Shown here piece after piece: positions 50,904 to 59,112 of a DNA stretch of 64,000 nt. Numbering within the stretch: the first letter of the stretch is position 1; every line of letters begins with the position of its first letter. The position numbers and the translations under genes were made by a program. The DNA is taken from assembly GCF_900107125.1 (NCBI RefSeq), contig NZ_FNOU01000006.1, positions 62,001 to 126,000 of the forward strand, written 5' to 3'. The stretch comes from Eubacterium barkeri (GTDB lineage Bacteria > Bacillota > Clostridia > Eubacteriales > Eubacteriaceae). The notes beneath the pieces are model-generated. The model ran no database searches. It saw only the letters and a program-made list of their open reading frames with translations, and was not told the DNA's origin.

Positions 50904-51704
50904 ATGAATTTATTAGGTCAGGCCGTAAATCACAAAATCTTTGGAAAGGGAATAATAACGGATCATTGTGATAACAAAATCACAGTACACTTTGAAAAAA
51001 ACAAAAAAATATTTTTGTTTCCAGATGCCGTTCCCCGATATTTGACGTTGAAAAATACTGCAATCCAAAAGAAAATTGAGAAAATAAATAAAGCCTGGGA
51101 ACAAAAAATAAATGAAAAGAGACGAAAAGCTGCAGAGGAGAATCAATATCGGAGTCTTCTGTATACAATGAAAATTCCGCCGAAATCCCAGATGGCTTAT
51201 AATCTTTCTGAAGAGGCTCTTGATGGCTTGAAATATGTGGACACAGGATGCTTTTTAAGCGGGTTAAATAAGGGAAAACCACGAATTCCAGCCAACATAC
51301 AACCAAATTCGGCCATTGTTTTGACGGATTGCACCCCAGGCAATGAGGATGAGCGAAAAATTATTGGGGTATCAATGGTGGACGAACACTTTTGGGGGGA
51401 TACATGTACAGACGGACGGGTAAAACTGCACGAGACGTACCAATTGATATTACCCCATGAGCATCGAATTTCATTTTGGAAGTATTTCAAGAAAAATGTG
51501 ATTCAAAATCCTTGGGGGAGTGTTCCATTTAAGTATGTTCAGAATCAGGTAATGGAAAAAATCTTGTTTGACATTTGTCAAAGAACCGCAGAGACGGTCA
51601 AAGCGGCCGAAGCAATGGGAATTTACCGGTATTTCTGTCGAATAAACCGTATTCCGGAAAAACTGACGATTCATAAAGAAATCGAAAAATCAAATGTCCT
51701 TTGA
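50904..51704 (+). CDS. Protein of unknown function with N-terminal SH3/tudor-like segment
   Basis: A 266-residue cytoplasmic protein. The first ~45 residues (LLGQAVNHKIFGKGIITDHC, ITVHFEKNKKIFLFPDAV) have the beta-rich pattern of the tudor-like tails of UvrD/PcrA and CarD-like modules: a K-F-G-x-G turn and a pattern of V-x-F-strand. A charged helix (about 55-85) and ~180 residues without a known motif follow. GGAGGAG precedes the ATG at 50904. Function cannot be proposed. Confidence 0.6.
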   Translation: MNLLGQAVNHKIFGKGIITDHCDNKITVHFEKNKKIFLFPDAVPRYLTLKNTAIQKKIEKINKAWEQKINEKRRKAAEENQYRSLLYTMKIPPKSQMAYNLSEEALDGLKYVDTGCFLSGLNKGKPRIPANIQPNSAIVLTDCTPGNEDERKIIGVSMVDEHFWGDTCTDGRVKLHETYQLILPHEHRISFWKYFKKNVIQNPWGSVPFKYVQNQVMEKILFDICQRTAETVKAAEAMGIYRYFCRINRIPEKLTIHKEIEKSNVL

Positions 51705-51755
51705 CCAAATGTTCTTTGCAAGGTGTCAAATATGTTAAAGAAATGGCATGGATCG

Positions 51756-51820
51756 GGCGATCTCACTTAAGAAAAGCAGTTTGCTGATACTTGTGAGTGA
51801 GATCGCCTCATTCTTATTTT
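51756..51820. terminator. Bidirectional terminator between convergent genes
   Basis: A perfect 12-bp stem (51756-51767 with 51796-51807) with an inner small hairpin; the flanks are T-rich on the right. Confidence 0.78.
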
Positions 51821-52323
51821 GTATAACCGTTGTAATGGACCAGGCTAAAATCATAGTCCCGGCCGTCTTCGGCAGGAAAAGCCAGGGGGTACCCTAAAGT
51901 TGCGATGGCGTAGGGTTTGATATGTTCGGGTAAATCAAAGATTTTTGAGATTTGATTCATACGGTCTTCCATCGGCGCAATCCCAAGCCAGACACCTCCA
52001 AGATTCAGATGAACCGCTTCCAGGAGAATGTTTTCCATCGCCGCACCAAGGTCCTGTTCCCAGTTTTCAGGAAAATGGGCTGTCTGTAAATTAGCCAGAG
52101 TGATAATAGCTAAGGGGGCTGTGGCAGCAGACTTTGCATAGGGGGATGCCAGGGCAATTTTTCCCAATAATGCCGGGTCTGTGATGACGATGAATTCCCA
52201 TTCCCGCTGGTTTCCGGCAGTGGGTGCTGCCATGGCGGCCTTTAATAGTTTTTCAATCTTTTCTGATTCAACAGGTAAATCGGAAAAGCGGCGAACCGAA
52301 TGCCGCAAAAAAATTTCGTTCAT
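51814..52323 (-). CDS. Nitroreductase family flavoprotein
   Basis: A 169-residue FMN-dependent nitroreductase-fold protein: RHSVRRFSDLPVESEKIEKLLKAAM, then APTAGNQREWEFIVI (FMN phosphate site) and GGVWLGI. This is the short subfamily common in anaerobes, whose substrates are unknown (nitroaromatics, quinones or flavins). Single gene; it converges with the unknown gene upstream. Confidence 0.88.
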   Translation of the reverse strand: MNEIFLRHSVRRFSDLPVESEKIEKLLKAAMAAPTAGNQREWEFIVITDPALLGKIALASPYAKSAATAPLAIITLANLQTAHFPENWEQDLGAAMENILLEAVHLNLGGVWLGIAPMEDRMNQISKIFDLPEHIKPYAIATLGYPLAFPAEDGRDYDFSLVHYNGYTK

Positions 52324-52445
52324 GTTTAAACCTCACTTTTTTATAATGATTCTATTATCTACCAGATGGTTAAAAAATACAATTACTGAGAAATAAGTCA
52401 GTAGCATTTTTCAAGAATCTTTTAATTATCTCAATTTAAGCTATA

Positions 52446-53675
52446 CTAAATGGCCCAATCCCCATTGACAAAAATAGGCGTTTGATGACCATCCGCATCG
52501 ACACCGATAATAGAGAGATCTGCACTGCCCACCATAAAATCCACATGGCTGAGGGAATAATTAAGTCCAGCCGCCTCTTGCTCTTCCCGGTGCATTTGAG
52601 TACCCCCTTCAATACAGGAAGGATAGGCTGAACCCAGGGCAAAGTGACAGGACGCATTTTCATCAAAAAGCGTATTGTAGAAAAGCAGGTTCAAATCAGA
52701 AATGGGGGAGTGGTGGGCCACCAGGGCAATTTCTCCCAGGAAGTTGGAGCCTGGGTTGGCTTCTACCAGGCTTTTAAGGGCGTCTAACCCAACTTGGGCG
52801 GCGTAATCCACGACCTGACCGTCTCTGAAGGTGAATTCAAAACCATCAATCAGCTGCCCTTTATAAATGAGGGGGTGAGTGGCCACCAGGCGGCCATTCA
52901 CCCGGGATTTGTGGGGGGCACAAAAAACCTCTTCAGTGGGGATGTTGGGAAAGAAAGAGATGCCATCGGCGGCTACTTCACTGCCGCCGGCCCAGACATG
53001 GTTTTTCGGCATGCCTACCGTCAGGTTGGTGCCAAGGCTGTTGGAATAAATGAAGGCATCAAATTGCTTGTCATTCAGGAAGGCACATTTGCTCTCAAAA
53101 TTACGGTCATGGTTTTCCCAGGCGGTGATGGGGTCTGGCTGATCGGTACGGGTTGTTTTAAAAATGGCTTCCCATAAATGGTCCATTGCTTCTGCTTCGG
53201 TACAATCCGGAAAGACTCTTTTTGCCCAGCCCGGTGTGGGGACTGAAATGACGCACCAGCGGCGATCATTACTGGAAATTGCCTGGCTATAGAATTCGGT
53301 GGCCTCCTGGATGGCGTTGGAGGCGGCCTGGATTTTTGAAGCATCGGCACCCTGGAAAACGGTTGGATCTTCGGCATGGATGGAAATAATGGCAGCATTT
53401 TCGTCTACGATCCATAAATATTTGCCAACCACCCAGGGAGCGACGGTGGTAAGGGTTTCCAGGCTGGCATGATCGTAGCGGAGACGGGCTAAGCGCTGGT
53501 CGCCGTAATTCACCATGACATCCCGGGCACCGGCGCTGTAGGCGGCATCGGCCACCAATCGGGCGAAGTCAGCGCATTCGACTGGTGAGTTGATGACAAG
53601 GAGCTGGTCCTTTTGAAGATTGACACCGATGTTGACGGCAAGATCGGCAAGCTTTTGTTTGTTTTCTGTGTACAT
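52446..53675 (-). CDS. M29 family aminopeptidase (AmpS/PepS type)
   Basis: A 409-residue metallo-aminopeptidase of family M29: N-terminal domain with LLVINSPVECADFARLVADAAY and PGWAKRVFP; metal ligands lie in the C-terminal part: EVAADG, the HXX pattern in EIALVAHHSPIS, and HFALGSAYP and HVDFMVGS. The true start is the ATG at 53675 with AAAGGAGG upstream; an in-frame ATG 84 bases before it runs through tmcAL's end. It follows tmcAL by 19 bases in the same direction. Confidence 0.9.
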   Translation of the reverse strand: MYTENKQKLADLAVNIGVNLQKDQLLVINSPVECADFARLVADAAYSAGARDVMVNYGDQRLARLRYDHASLETLTTVAPWVVGKYLWIVDENAAIISIHAEDPTVFQGADASKIQAASNAIQEATEFYSQAISSNDRRWCVISVPTPGWAKRVFPDCTEAEAMDHLWEAIFKTTRTDQPDPITAWENHDRNFESKCAFLNDKQFDAFIYSNSLGTNLTVGMPKNHVWAGGSEVAADGISFFPNIPTEEVFCAPHKSRVNGRLVATHPLIYKGQLIDGFEFTFRDGQVVDYAAQVGLDALKSLVEANPGSNFLGEIALVAHHSPISDLNLLFYNTLFDENASCHFALGSAYPSCIEGGTQMHREEQEAAGLNYSLSHVDFMVGSADLSIIGVDADGHQTPIFVNGDWAI

Positions 53676-53694
53676 GTGTTCATCCTCCTTTGGA

Positions 53695-54906
53695 TTATGA
53701 TTCAATAAAAATTGGGCTTTGGGTAAAATCCTGATGGATATTTTCGGGCTGACCACCAAATAAATAGAATAAATCCGTGGCTTTTAAATCGAAGGAAAGC
53801 ATTCTCCTTCCCCGGATATCCAGTTGGGTTTGGTTACTGCGAACATTAGAAATGACAGGCGTGTCACTTTCTTGGGCCAGCCTGCGAATCCACTGGCGGC
53901 CTGCCCTGTTGAAGGCGAGGACTCTAAAGTAGGGTGAGGATACAGGCAGGGTAAGCTCAGAAAAATCTGTCGTAGTGAATTCGGTGGACAGATGCATTAG
54001 AATTCTACGAATACGGCTTTTGGGAATGCGTTTAGAGGACACGGCTGTTAGGATGTCCTCATAAGTATGCCATTTCTTAATCGCACCATGCAAGGCAAAT
54101 TCTAAACCTTCAGATACACCTGGGTATTGGCGCAGCTCCCCCAAATCCATGGTGAGCAATCGGCCTAAAATGTAGTCCTGGTATCCCTGGACCCGGGTAT
54201 GCCATTTCTTTGGGGAGAGGATCGCTGGATTGTAGGGAATACAAGCTCCAATCATCTCGCTTTGTCCCTCTAAAAGATGTTTTCGGATGGCAGAGGCACT
54301 GGCAAAGGTGCCATGGAGCGTCTGGCTATGGTATCCAGCGGATTGGCGTTTAATGGGAATGGGTTGGATGGCGGCTCCCTGACGCTTTATTGCTTTTAAG
54401 TATTCAATAGCCAGAATATTGTTCGGGGAAGCGAGGACACTGGCAGGGTGGTCACCTTCCAACGTGGCGATGGCTTGCTCACGGGCAGCAGGAAAACTGA
54501 GCCCTTTGGCTAAACCCTGTTTAAGATAGCGTCGATAATCCGCAGGCTCCTCCCATAAAATACGTGCGACGGTGGCTAAGGGCTCTATTTGGGGGGACTC
54601 CATCCCAAAGGAGAGCATCTGACAGCCAGCATCATTGAGCAATGAAATGGCCCCGCTGGCAAAGGCTTCGGCACTTTGACAGGCGTAGGCGTAGGGAAGC
54701 TCTAAGACCAGATCGGCTCCGTTTTCCACGGCTTGCCGGGCCCGGGTCCATTTATCCACTACGGCAAGACTACCCCGTTGAACCGCGCTGCCACTCATGA
54801 CCACCAGGGTATGGGTCGCACCGCTGACTTTCTTGGCGGCCTTGATTTGACAGGCATGGCCGTTGTGGAAGGGGTTATATTCTGCTACAATTCCCAGGGT
54901 TTTCAT
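53695..54906 (-). CDS. tmcAL: tRNA(Met) cytidine acetate ligase TmcAL
   Basis: A 403-residue nucleotidyltransferase (YlbM) that activates acetate with ATP and makes N4-acetylcytidine at the wobble base of elongator tRNA-Met. HXGH-type site: VAEYNPFHNGHACQI; then VVMSGSAVQRG and RIRRILMHL. The start with GGAGG at 54906 is preferred over a longer frame. It is divergent from ackA, the enzyme of acetate activation, which is thematically linked by acetate. Confidence 0.92.
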   Translation of the reverse strand: MKTLGIVAEYNPFHNGHACQIKAAKKVSGATHTLVVMSGSAVQRGSLAVVDKWTRARQAVENGADLVLELPYAYACQSAEAFASGAISLLNDAGCQMLSFGMESPQIEPLATVARILWEEPADYRRYLKQGLAKGLSFPAAREQAIATLEGDHPASVLASPNNILAIEYLKAIKRQGAAIQPIPIKRQSAGYHSQTLHGTFASASAIRKHLLEGQSEMIGACIPYNPAILSPKKWHTRVQGYQDYILGRLLTMDLGELRQYPGVSEGLEFALHGAIKKWHTYEDILTAVSSKRIPKSRIRRILMHLSTEFTTTDFSELTLPVSSPYFRVLAFNRAGRQWIRRLAQESDTPVISNVRSNQTQLDIRGRRMLSFDLKATDLFYLFGGQPENIHQDFTQSPIFIES

Positions 54907-55047
54907 GTTTTTCCTCCGAATGGTCAAATTTTTATATGCCTATTTTTAAAAAAGCATTGTAACCGCCCATTGTTTACTGATATTATAATACAAGAGAAAT
55001 AATAAAAAAACTAAATATTGATGTGAGAAAAGGAGAAAAAACAAACA

Positions 55048-56241
55048 ATGAATGTATTGGTTATTAACTGTGGTAGTTCTTCCCTGAAATATCAGATGCT
55101 TGATATGGACACCGAAGCCGTATTAGCAAAAGGTTTGGCAGAACGCATCGGCATTGAAGGCTCAGTGGTTACCCACCAGCCCGCCGGGAAGGATAAGGTG
55201 AAATTCCAACGTCCTATGGAAACCCATAAGGAAGCATTGGATATCATCATGAAGGCTTTAGTTGACCCCACCTGCGGTGTTCTTAAAAGTCTGAACGAAA
55301 TCGACGCTGTCGGCCACAGAACCGTGCATGGTGCTGAAACCTTTGCGAACTCTGTCATTATTGATGATGAAGTCATTGCAAAAATGGAAGACTGCAGTGA
55401 ATTGGCACCCCTCCATAATCCGGCTAACCTTATTGGGATTCGGGCTTGTCAAGAGATACTCCCCGGTATTCCTATGGTTGGCGTCTTTGACACCGCTTTC
55501 CACCAAACCATGCCGCCGGAAGCTTATGTTTATCCACTGCCCTATGAAATGTACGAAAAATACCGGGTACGTAAATATGGTTTCCACGGGACTTCCCATC
55601 GTTTTGTCAGCATGGAAGCGGCAAAGCTCCTGGGAGAAGATATTAAAAATCTGAAGCTGATTTCCTGCCATTTAGGAAATGGTGCCAGTATTGCCGCCGT
55701 GCGCTTTGGAAAATCGGTGGATACCTCCATGGGGATGACACCTTTAGCTGGCCTGATGATGGGGACCCGTTGTGGGGATATTGACCCGGCGATTATCTTC
55801 TATCTTCGGGAACAGGGTTTCTCCCGGGAAGCCATCGATAAAATGCTCAATAACGAATCCGGAGTGCTGGGGATTTCTGGTATCAGCTCTGACTTCCGGG
55901 ATGTTGAAGCCGCTGCTAATGCTGGAAACGAACGTGCGATCTTAGCCCTTAAGATCTTCCACTATCGTGTACGGACCACCATTGGGGCTTACGTTGCCGC
56001 CATGGACGGGGTCGATGGCATTATCTTTACCGCTGGTTTGGGTGAAAATTCCAGTATCGATCGTGCAGAAATCTGCAATGGCTTAAAATACCTGGGCATT
56101 ACCCTGGACAAAGAAAAGAACAGCAAACGTGGGGAACCCATGGTGATTACCACACCAGAATCCCGGACCAAGGTAATGGTCATTCCGACGAACGAAGAAT
56201 TAATGATTGCCCGGGATACTGTGGAATTAACCAGCAAGTAA
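55048..56241 (+). CDS. ackA: Acetate kinase
   Basis: A 397-residue ASKHA-fold kinase interconverting acetate and acetyl phosphate with ATP. Landmarks are [14 protein letters not shown] at the N terminus, VVHGGE-like [44 protein letters not shown] and FTAGLGENS. It gives ATP at the end of fermentation or acetogenesis. No pta gene is adjacent. AAAAGGAG precedes the ATG. Confidence 0.97.
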   Translation: MNVLVINCGSSSLKYQMLDMDTEAVLAKGLAERIGIEGSVVTHQPAGKDKVKFQRPMETHKEALDIIMKALVDPTCGVLKSLNEIDAVGHRTVHGAETFANSVIIDDEVIAKMEDCSELAPLHNPANLIGIRACQEILPGIPMVGVFDTAFHQTMPPEAYVYPLPYEMYEKYRVRKYGFHGTSHRFVSMEAAKLLGEDIKNLKLISCHLGNGASIAAVRFGKSVDTSMGMTPLAGLMMGTRCGDIDPAIIFYLREQGFSREAIDKMLNNESGVLGISGISSDFRDVEAAANAGNERAILALKIFHYRVRTTIGAYVAAMDGVDGIIFTAGLGENSSIDRAEICNGLKYLGITLDKEKNSKRGEPMVITTPESRTKVMVIPTNEELMIARDTVELTSK

Positions 56242-56280
56242 GGGAATCCGTAATTTCAAGGTCTCTGTAAAGAAAAAAAC

Positions 56281-56320
56281 TTGACAAGATGGGCAATCCT
56301 ATATATAATGAGGATTGCCC
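56281..56320 (+). promoter_or_regulatory. Consensus promoter within a perfect inverted repeat
   Basis: TTGACA (56281-56286), 17 bases, TATAAT (56304-56309). GGGCAATCCT (56291-56300) and AGGATTGCCC (56311-56320) form a perfect 10-bp inverted repeat with a 10-base centre holding the -10. Such placement is typical of a repressor operator; the two halves are about two helical turns apart. Confidence 0.75.
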
Positions 56321-56334
56321 ATTTGGAGTTAAAG

Positions 56335-56796
56335 ATGATTATTGAATTGTCAAACGAAAAAACCCGAAGTTTTGAATTCAGGCTCACTGCCGACGCGTTC
56401 AAAAGTTATGGGGACGAATTTGAAGGACGGCCAGATCAGGATGGCTTATTGGTCCAGGGCAGAATAAACCGGCTTAATGCGCAGTCAGCGGAGCTGGATT
56501 TTTCTGTGAAGGGGACCATGCTCTATCCCTGCGCCCGCTGTCTTAAGCCAACGCCTGTGGCGGTAGATTTCGATTTTGAAGATACCATCCCTGTGGAAGC
56601 TGGCTCAGACACCATCGATTTGGTTCCCTTTGTTGAAGAATGTCTCTTCATCAATGAGCCCTTTAGGGTGTTATGCAGTGAAGAGTGCAAAGGGTTGTGT
56701 CCAGGTTGTGGTGTAAATTTAAATTGCGAAGCATGTCAGTGCGACGATACGGTGGATGTCGATCCCCGTCTTGAAGCTTTGAAAAATCTGCTTTAG
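56335..56796 (+). CDS. DUF177/YceD family protein
   Basis: A 153-residue protein of the DUF177/YceD family: a strand-rich N-terminal region, PCARCLKP, then FINEPFRVLCSEECKGLCPGCGVNL with several cysteines that may bind zinc. Found before rpmF in most bacteria; in plants and some bacteria it is needed for 23S rRNA processing. GGAG precedes the ATG at 56335; an earlier in-frame ATG is upstream of the transcription start. It leads the rpmF-plsX-acpP-rnc-smc-ftsY operon. Confidence 0.9.
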   Translation: MIIELSNEKTRSFEFRLTADAFKSYGDEFEGRPDQDGLLVQGRINRLNAQSAELDFSVKGTMLYPCARCLKPTPVAVDFDFEDTIPVEAGSDTIDLVPFVEECLFINEPFRVLCSEECKGLCPGCGVNLNCEACQCDDTVDVDPRLEALKNLL

Positions 56797-56823
56797 CGCA
56801 AAGACTGAACAGGAGGTGGAATC

Positions 56824-57000
56824 ATGGCAGTACCTAAGCATAAGATCTCTAAAGCAAGAAGAGATAAGAGAAGAACGCATTACAAATTAAGCGTGCCCGG
56901 CATGAGCGTTTGCCCGAAATGCGGCGAAATCAAATTGCCCCATCGTGTATGCAGAGCTTGCGGGACTTATAAGGATGTAGAAGTAATCGCAGAAGACTAA
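56824..57000 (+). CDS. rpmF: 50S ribosomal protein L32
   Basis: A 58-residue L32 translated from the sequence: [20 protein letters not shown], then [16 protein letters not shown] and CGTYKD, giving the zinc-binding CXXC...CXXC. AGGAGGTG precedes the ATG. It lies between DUF177 and plsX, the usual order, and a partial terminator follows. Confidence 0.97.
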   Translation: MAVPKHKISKARRDKRRTHYKLSVPGMSVCPKCGEIKLPHRVCRACGTYKDVEVIAED

Positions 57001-57052
57001 AAGGTTGTCGCATTAATGCTTTTTGGCGTTTAATGCGATAACCTTTTTTTTC
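57001..57052 (+). terminator. Hairpin with T-tract between rpmF and plsX
   Basis: A 16-bp stem with one G-U pair (57001-57016 with 57030-57045) followed by T8; likely reduces transcription into plsX. Confidence 0.85.
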
Positions 57053-57082
57053 TCGATTGGGCGATGATTTGTGAGGTTAACA

Positions 57083-58078
57083 GTGAATATTTACGTGGAT
57101 GCCATGGGAGGGGACAATGCCCCAGCCGCCATTGTACAAGGGGCGGTGGATGCCGTTAAGGAATATGGGGTGTCCCTGACCCTGGTGGGAAAGGAAAGAA
57201 TCGTAGCGAATGAGCTGGCAAAGTATGACTACAATACGGATGCCATCACGATTCTTAATGCGGACAGCGTCATTGGTTTTGATGAAGAACCGGCCATGGC
57301 CATTCGGAGGAAAACCGATTCTTCCCTGGTGGTGGCTCTGGATGCCATGAAGGGTCAGCCGGACAGTGTGCTGATTTCTGCGGGAAGTACTGGAGCTCTA
57401 CTCGCCGGCGGACTCCTTAAGCTTGGGCGGATCAAGGGTGTCAAGCGTCCTGCTTTAGCCGCTGCACTGCCCAAGGGTGATCGGGTGAGTATCCTCATCG
57501 ATACCGGTGCCAATGCTGACTGCAAGGCGGAGTATTTAGACCAGTTTGGCCTTTTAGGAAGCATTTATTGTGAAAGCGTTCTGGGTATTGAAAATCCAAA
57601 GGTGGGCATCATCAATATCGGGACGGAAGAAGAAAAAGGCAGCATCATGGTAAAGGAAGCTTATCAGCTCCTTAAAGCCAACGATGCCTTGAATTTTATT
57701 GGTAATGTTGAGGCCCGGGATATCCCAAGCACAGATGCGGATGTCATGGTGTGTGATGGCTTTACCGGCAATGTTGTCTTAAAGCTCATTGAAGGGCTGG
57801 CAAGCTACCTGATGGGGGGGATTAAAACCGCCATTATGGGATCGACCAAGGGCAAGTTGGGTGGCGCCTTAATCAAAAAAGACTTGAAGACTTTTAAGAA
57901 ACAATTTGATTCCGATGAAGCTGGCGGTGCACCGTTCTTAGGTGTCAAAGGTGGAATTATCAAAACCCATGGAAGCAGTGGCCCTTATGCCATTAAAAAG
58001 GCCATTGAGCAAAGCGTCATATTTATTGAAAATGATGTGGTGGGGAAAATAACCTCAGCCATACAAAATAATCATTAA
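57083..58078 (+). CDS. plsX: Phosphate acyltransferase PlsX
   Basis: A 331-residue enzyme that makes acyl-phosphate from acyl-ACP, the first step of phospholipid synthesis. It begins [12 protein letters not shown], and has [26 protein letters not shown] and [11 protein letters not shown]. The GTG at 57083 fits GAGG at 7 bases and the family N terminus; a GTG 12 bases earlier is in frame. Unlike Bacillus, no fapR precedes it. acpP follows. Confidence 0.94.
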   Translation: MNIYVDAMGGDNAPAAIVQGAVDAVKEYGVSLTLVGKERIVANELAKYDYNTDAITILNADSVIGFDEEPAMAIRRKTDSSLVVALDAMKGQPDSVLISAGSTGALLAGGLLKLGRIKGVKRPALAAALPKGDRVSILIDTGANADCKAEYLDQFGLLGSIYCESVLGIENPKVGIINIGTEEEKGSIMVKEAYQLLKANDALNFIGNVEARDIPSTDADVMVCDGFTGNVVLKLIEGLASYLMGGIKTAIMGSTKGKLGGALIKKDLKTFKKQFDSDEAGGAPFLGVKGGIIKTHGSSGPYAIKKAIEQSVIFIENDVVGKITSAIQNNH

Positions 58079-58097
58079 TCCATATGGAGGTGAAGTT

Positions 58098-58322
58098 ATG
58101 AGTGATAAATTTGCACAGGTCCGGGGCATTATAGCAGAGCAGTTGGACATCCCGATGGAGAAGATCAGCCTGGAGTCCAACCTGTTAGAGGATTTAGATG
58201 CGGATTCTTTGGACATCATCGAGCTGGTGATGGCCTTTGAGGAAGAGTTCGATATGAAAATTCCAGATGAAGATTTGGAGAAGATCAAGACGGTCTCGGA
58301 CATCATCGAAGCATTGGGTTAA
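58098..58322 (+). CDS. acpP: Acyl carrier protein
   Basis: A 74-residue acidic protein whose S37 in [19 protein letters not shown] takes the phosphopantetheine arm. It carries acyl chains in fatty-acid synthesis and to PlsX. GGAGGTG precedes the ATG. A terminator-like hairpin follows before rnc. Confidence 0.97.
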   Translation: MSDKFAQVRGIIAEQLDIPMEKISLESNLLEDLDADSLDIIELVMAFEEEFDMKIPDEDLEKIKTVSDIIEALG

Positions 58323-58358
58323 GGACGAGGGATCGCCGCATTGCGGCGTCCTTTTTTT
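58321..58358 (+). terminator. Terminator after acpP
   Basis: An inner 7-bp GC stem (CGCCGCA with TGCGGCG) and outer GGAC/GTCC pairs, followed by seven T. Confidence 0.8.
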
Positions 58359-58416
58359 GTGGAGATTCCAGGACAACTGTGATAAAATAAAGCGATTAAG
58401 ACAGGGAGGTGTTTTT

Positions 58417-59076
58417 TTGGAACGCATCGAATCAAAAATTAAATATCAATTTAAAAATAGAGACCTGCTGAAACTGGCCCTTACCCATAGCTCACATATT
58501 GGTGAAAGTGTGAATAACGAGCGACTGGAATTCTTGGGGGATGCTGTGCTGGAGCTGGTAACCAGTGAGTATCTTTATCAGTTTCCGAATTTATCCGAAG
58601 GGGAGATGACGAAGCTTCGGGCGAGTATTGTGTGTGCGGAGTCCCTATCTAAAGCTGCTTATGAACTATCCCTTGGGGATTATCTGCTCCTGGGAAAAGG
58701 GGAAGTCGTAACCGGTGGAAGAAAGCGTAAGTCCAACCTGGCCAATGCCTTTGAGGCAGTTCTGGGGGCGGTTTTTTTAGACAGCGATTACGAAAGGGTT
58801 CGGGTCATTATCCTGGAGCTTTTGAATGAAAACATCAAGTTGGCGCTTAATGGTGATTTAAACAATGACTATAAAACGGCGCTGCAAGAGCAAATTCAAA
58901 AGCAAAGTGACAATGTTATTGAATATGTTCTTAAGAAATCAGAAGGTCCAGAGCACGATAAAACCTTCCATATCGAGCTTCATATTAATGGGGTGAAAGA
59001 AAGTGAAGGAAAGGGAAAGAGCAAAAAGGAGGCTGAGCAGATTGCGGCAAAGCGCTACCTCCAGTCCCATCATTAA
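58417..59076 (+). CDS. rnc: Ribonuclease III
   Basis: A 219-residue double-stranded RNA endonuclease. The signature NERLEFLGDAVLEL and the late EAVLGAVFLD carry the metal ligands; the dsRNA-binding domain is at about 150-219 (YKTALQEQIQKQ, GKGKSKKEAEQIAAKRYL). It starts with TTG at 58417, 7 bases after GGGAGGTG; no ATG fits. It matures rRNA and lies before smc as in Bacillus. Confidence 0.93.
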   Translation: MERIESKIKYQFKNRDLLKLALTHSSHIGESVNNERLEFLGDAVLELVTSEYLYQFPNLSEGEMTKLRASIVCAESLSKAAYELSLGDYLLLGKGEVVTGGRKRKSNLANAFEAVLGAVFLDSDYERVRVIILELLNENIKLALNGDLNNDYKTALQEQIQKQSDNVIEYVLKKSEGPEHDKTFHIELHINGVKESEGKGKSKKEAEQIAAKRYLQSHH

Positions 59077-59112
59077 GATTGGGTTTCCTCTCTGGTACAG
59101 GAAAGGCAGTAC

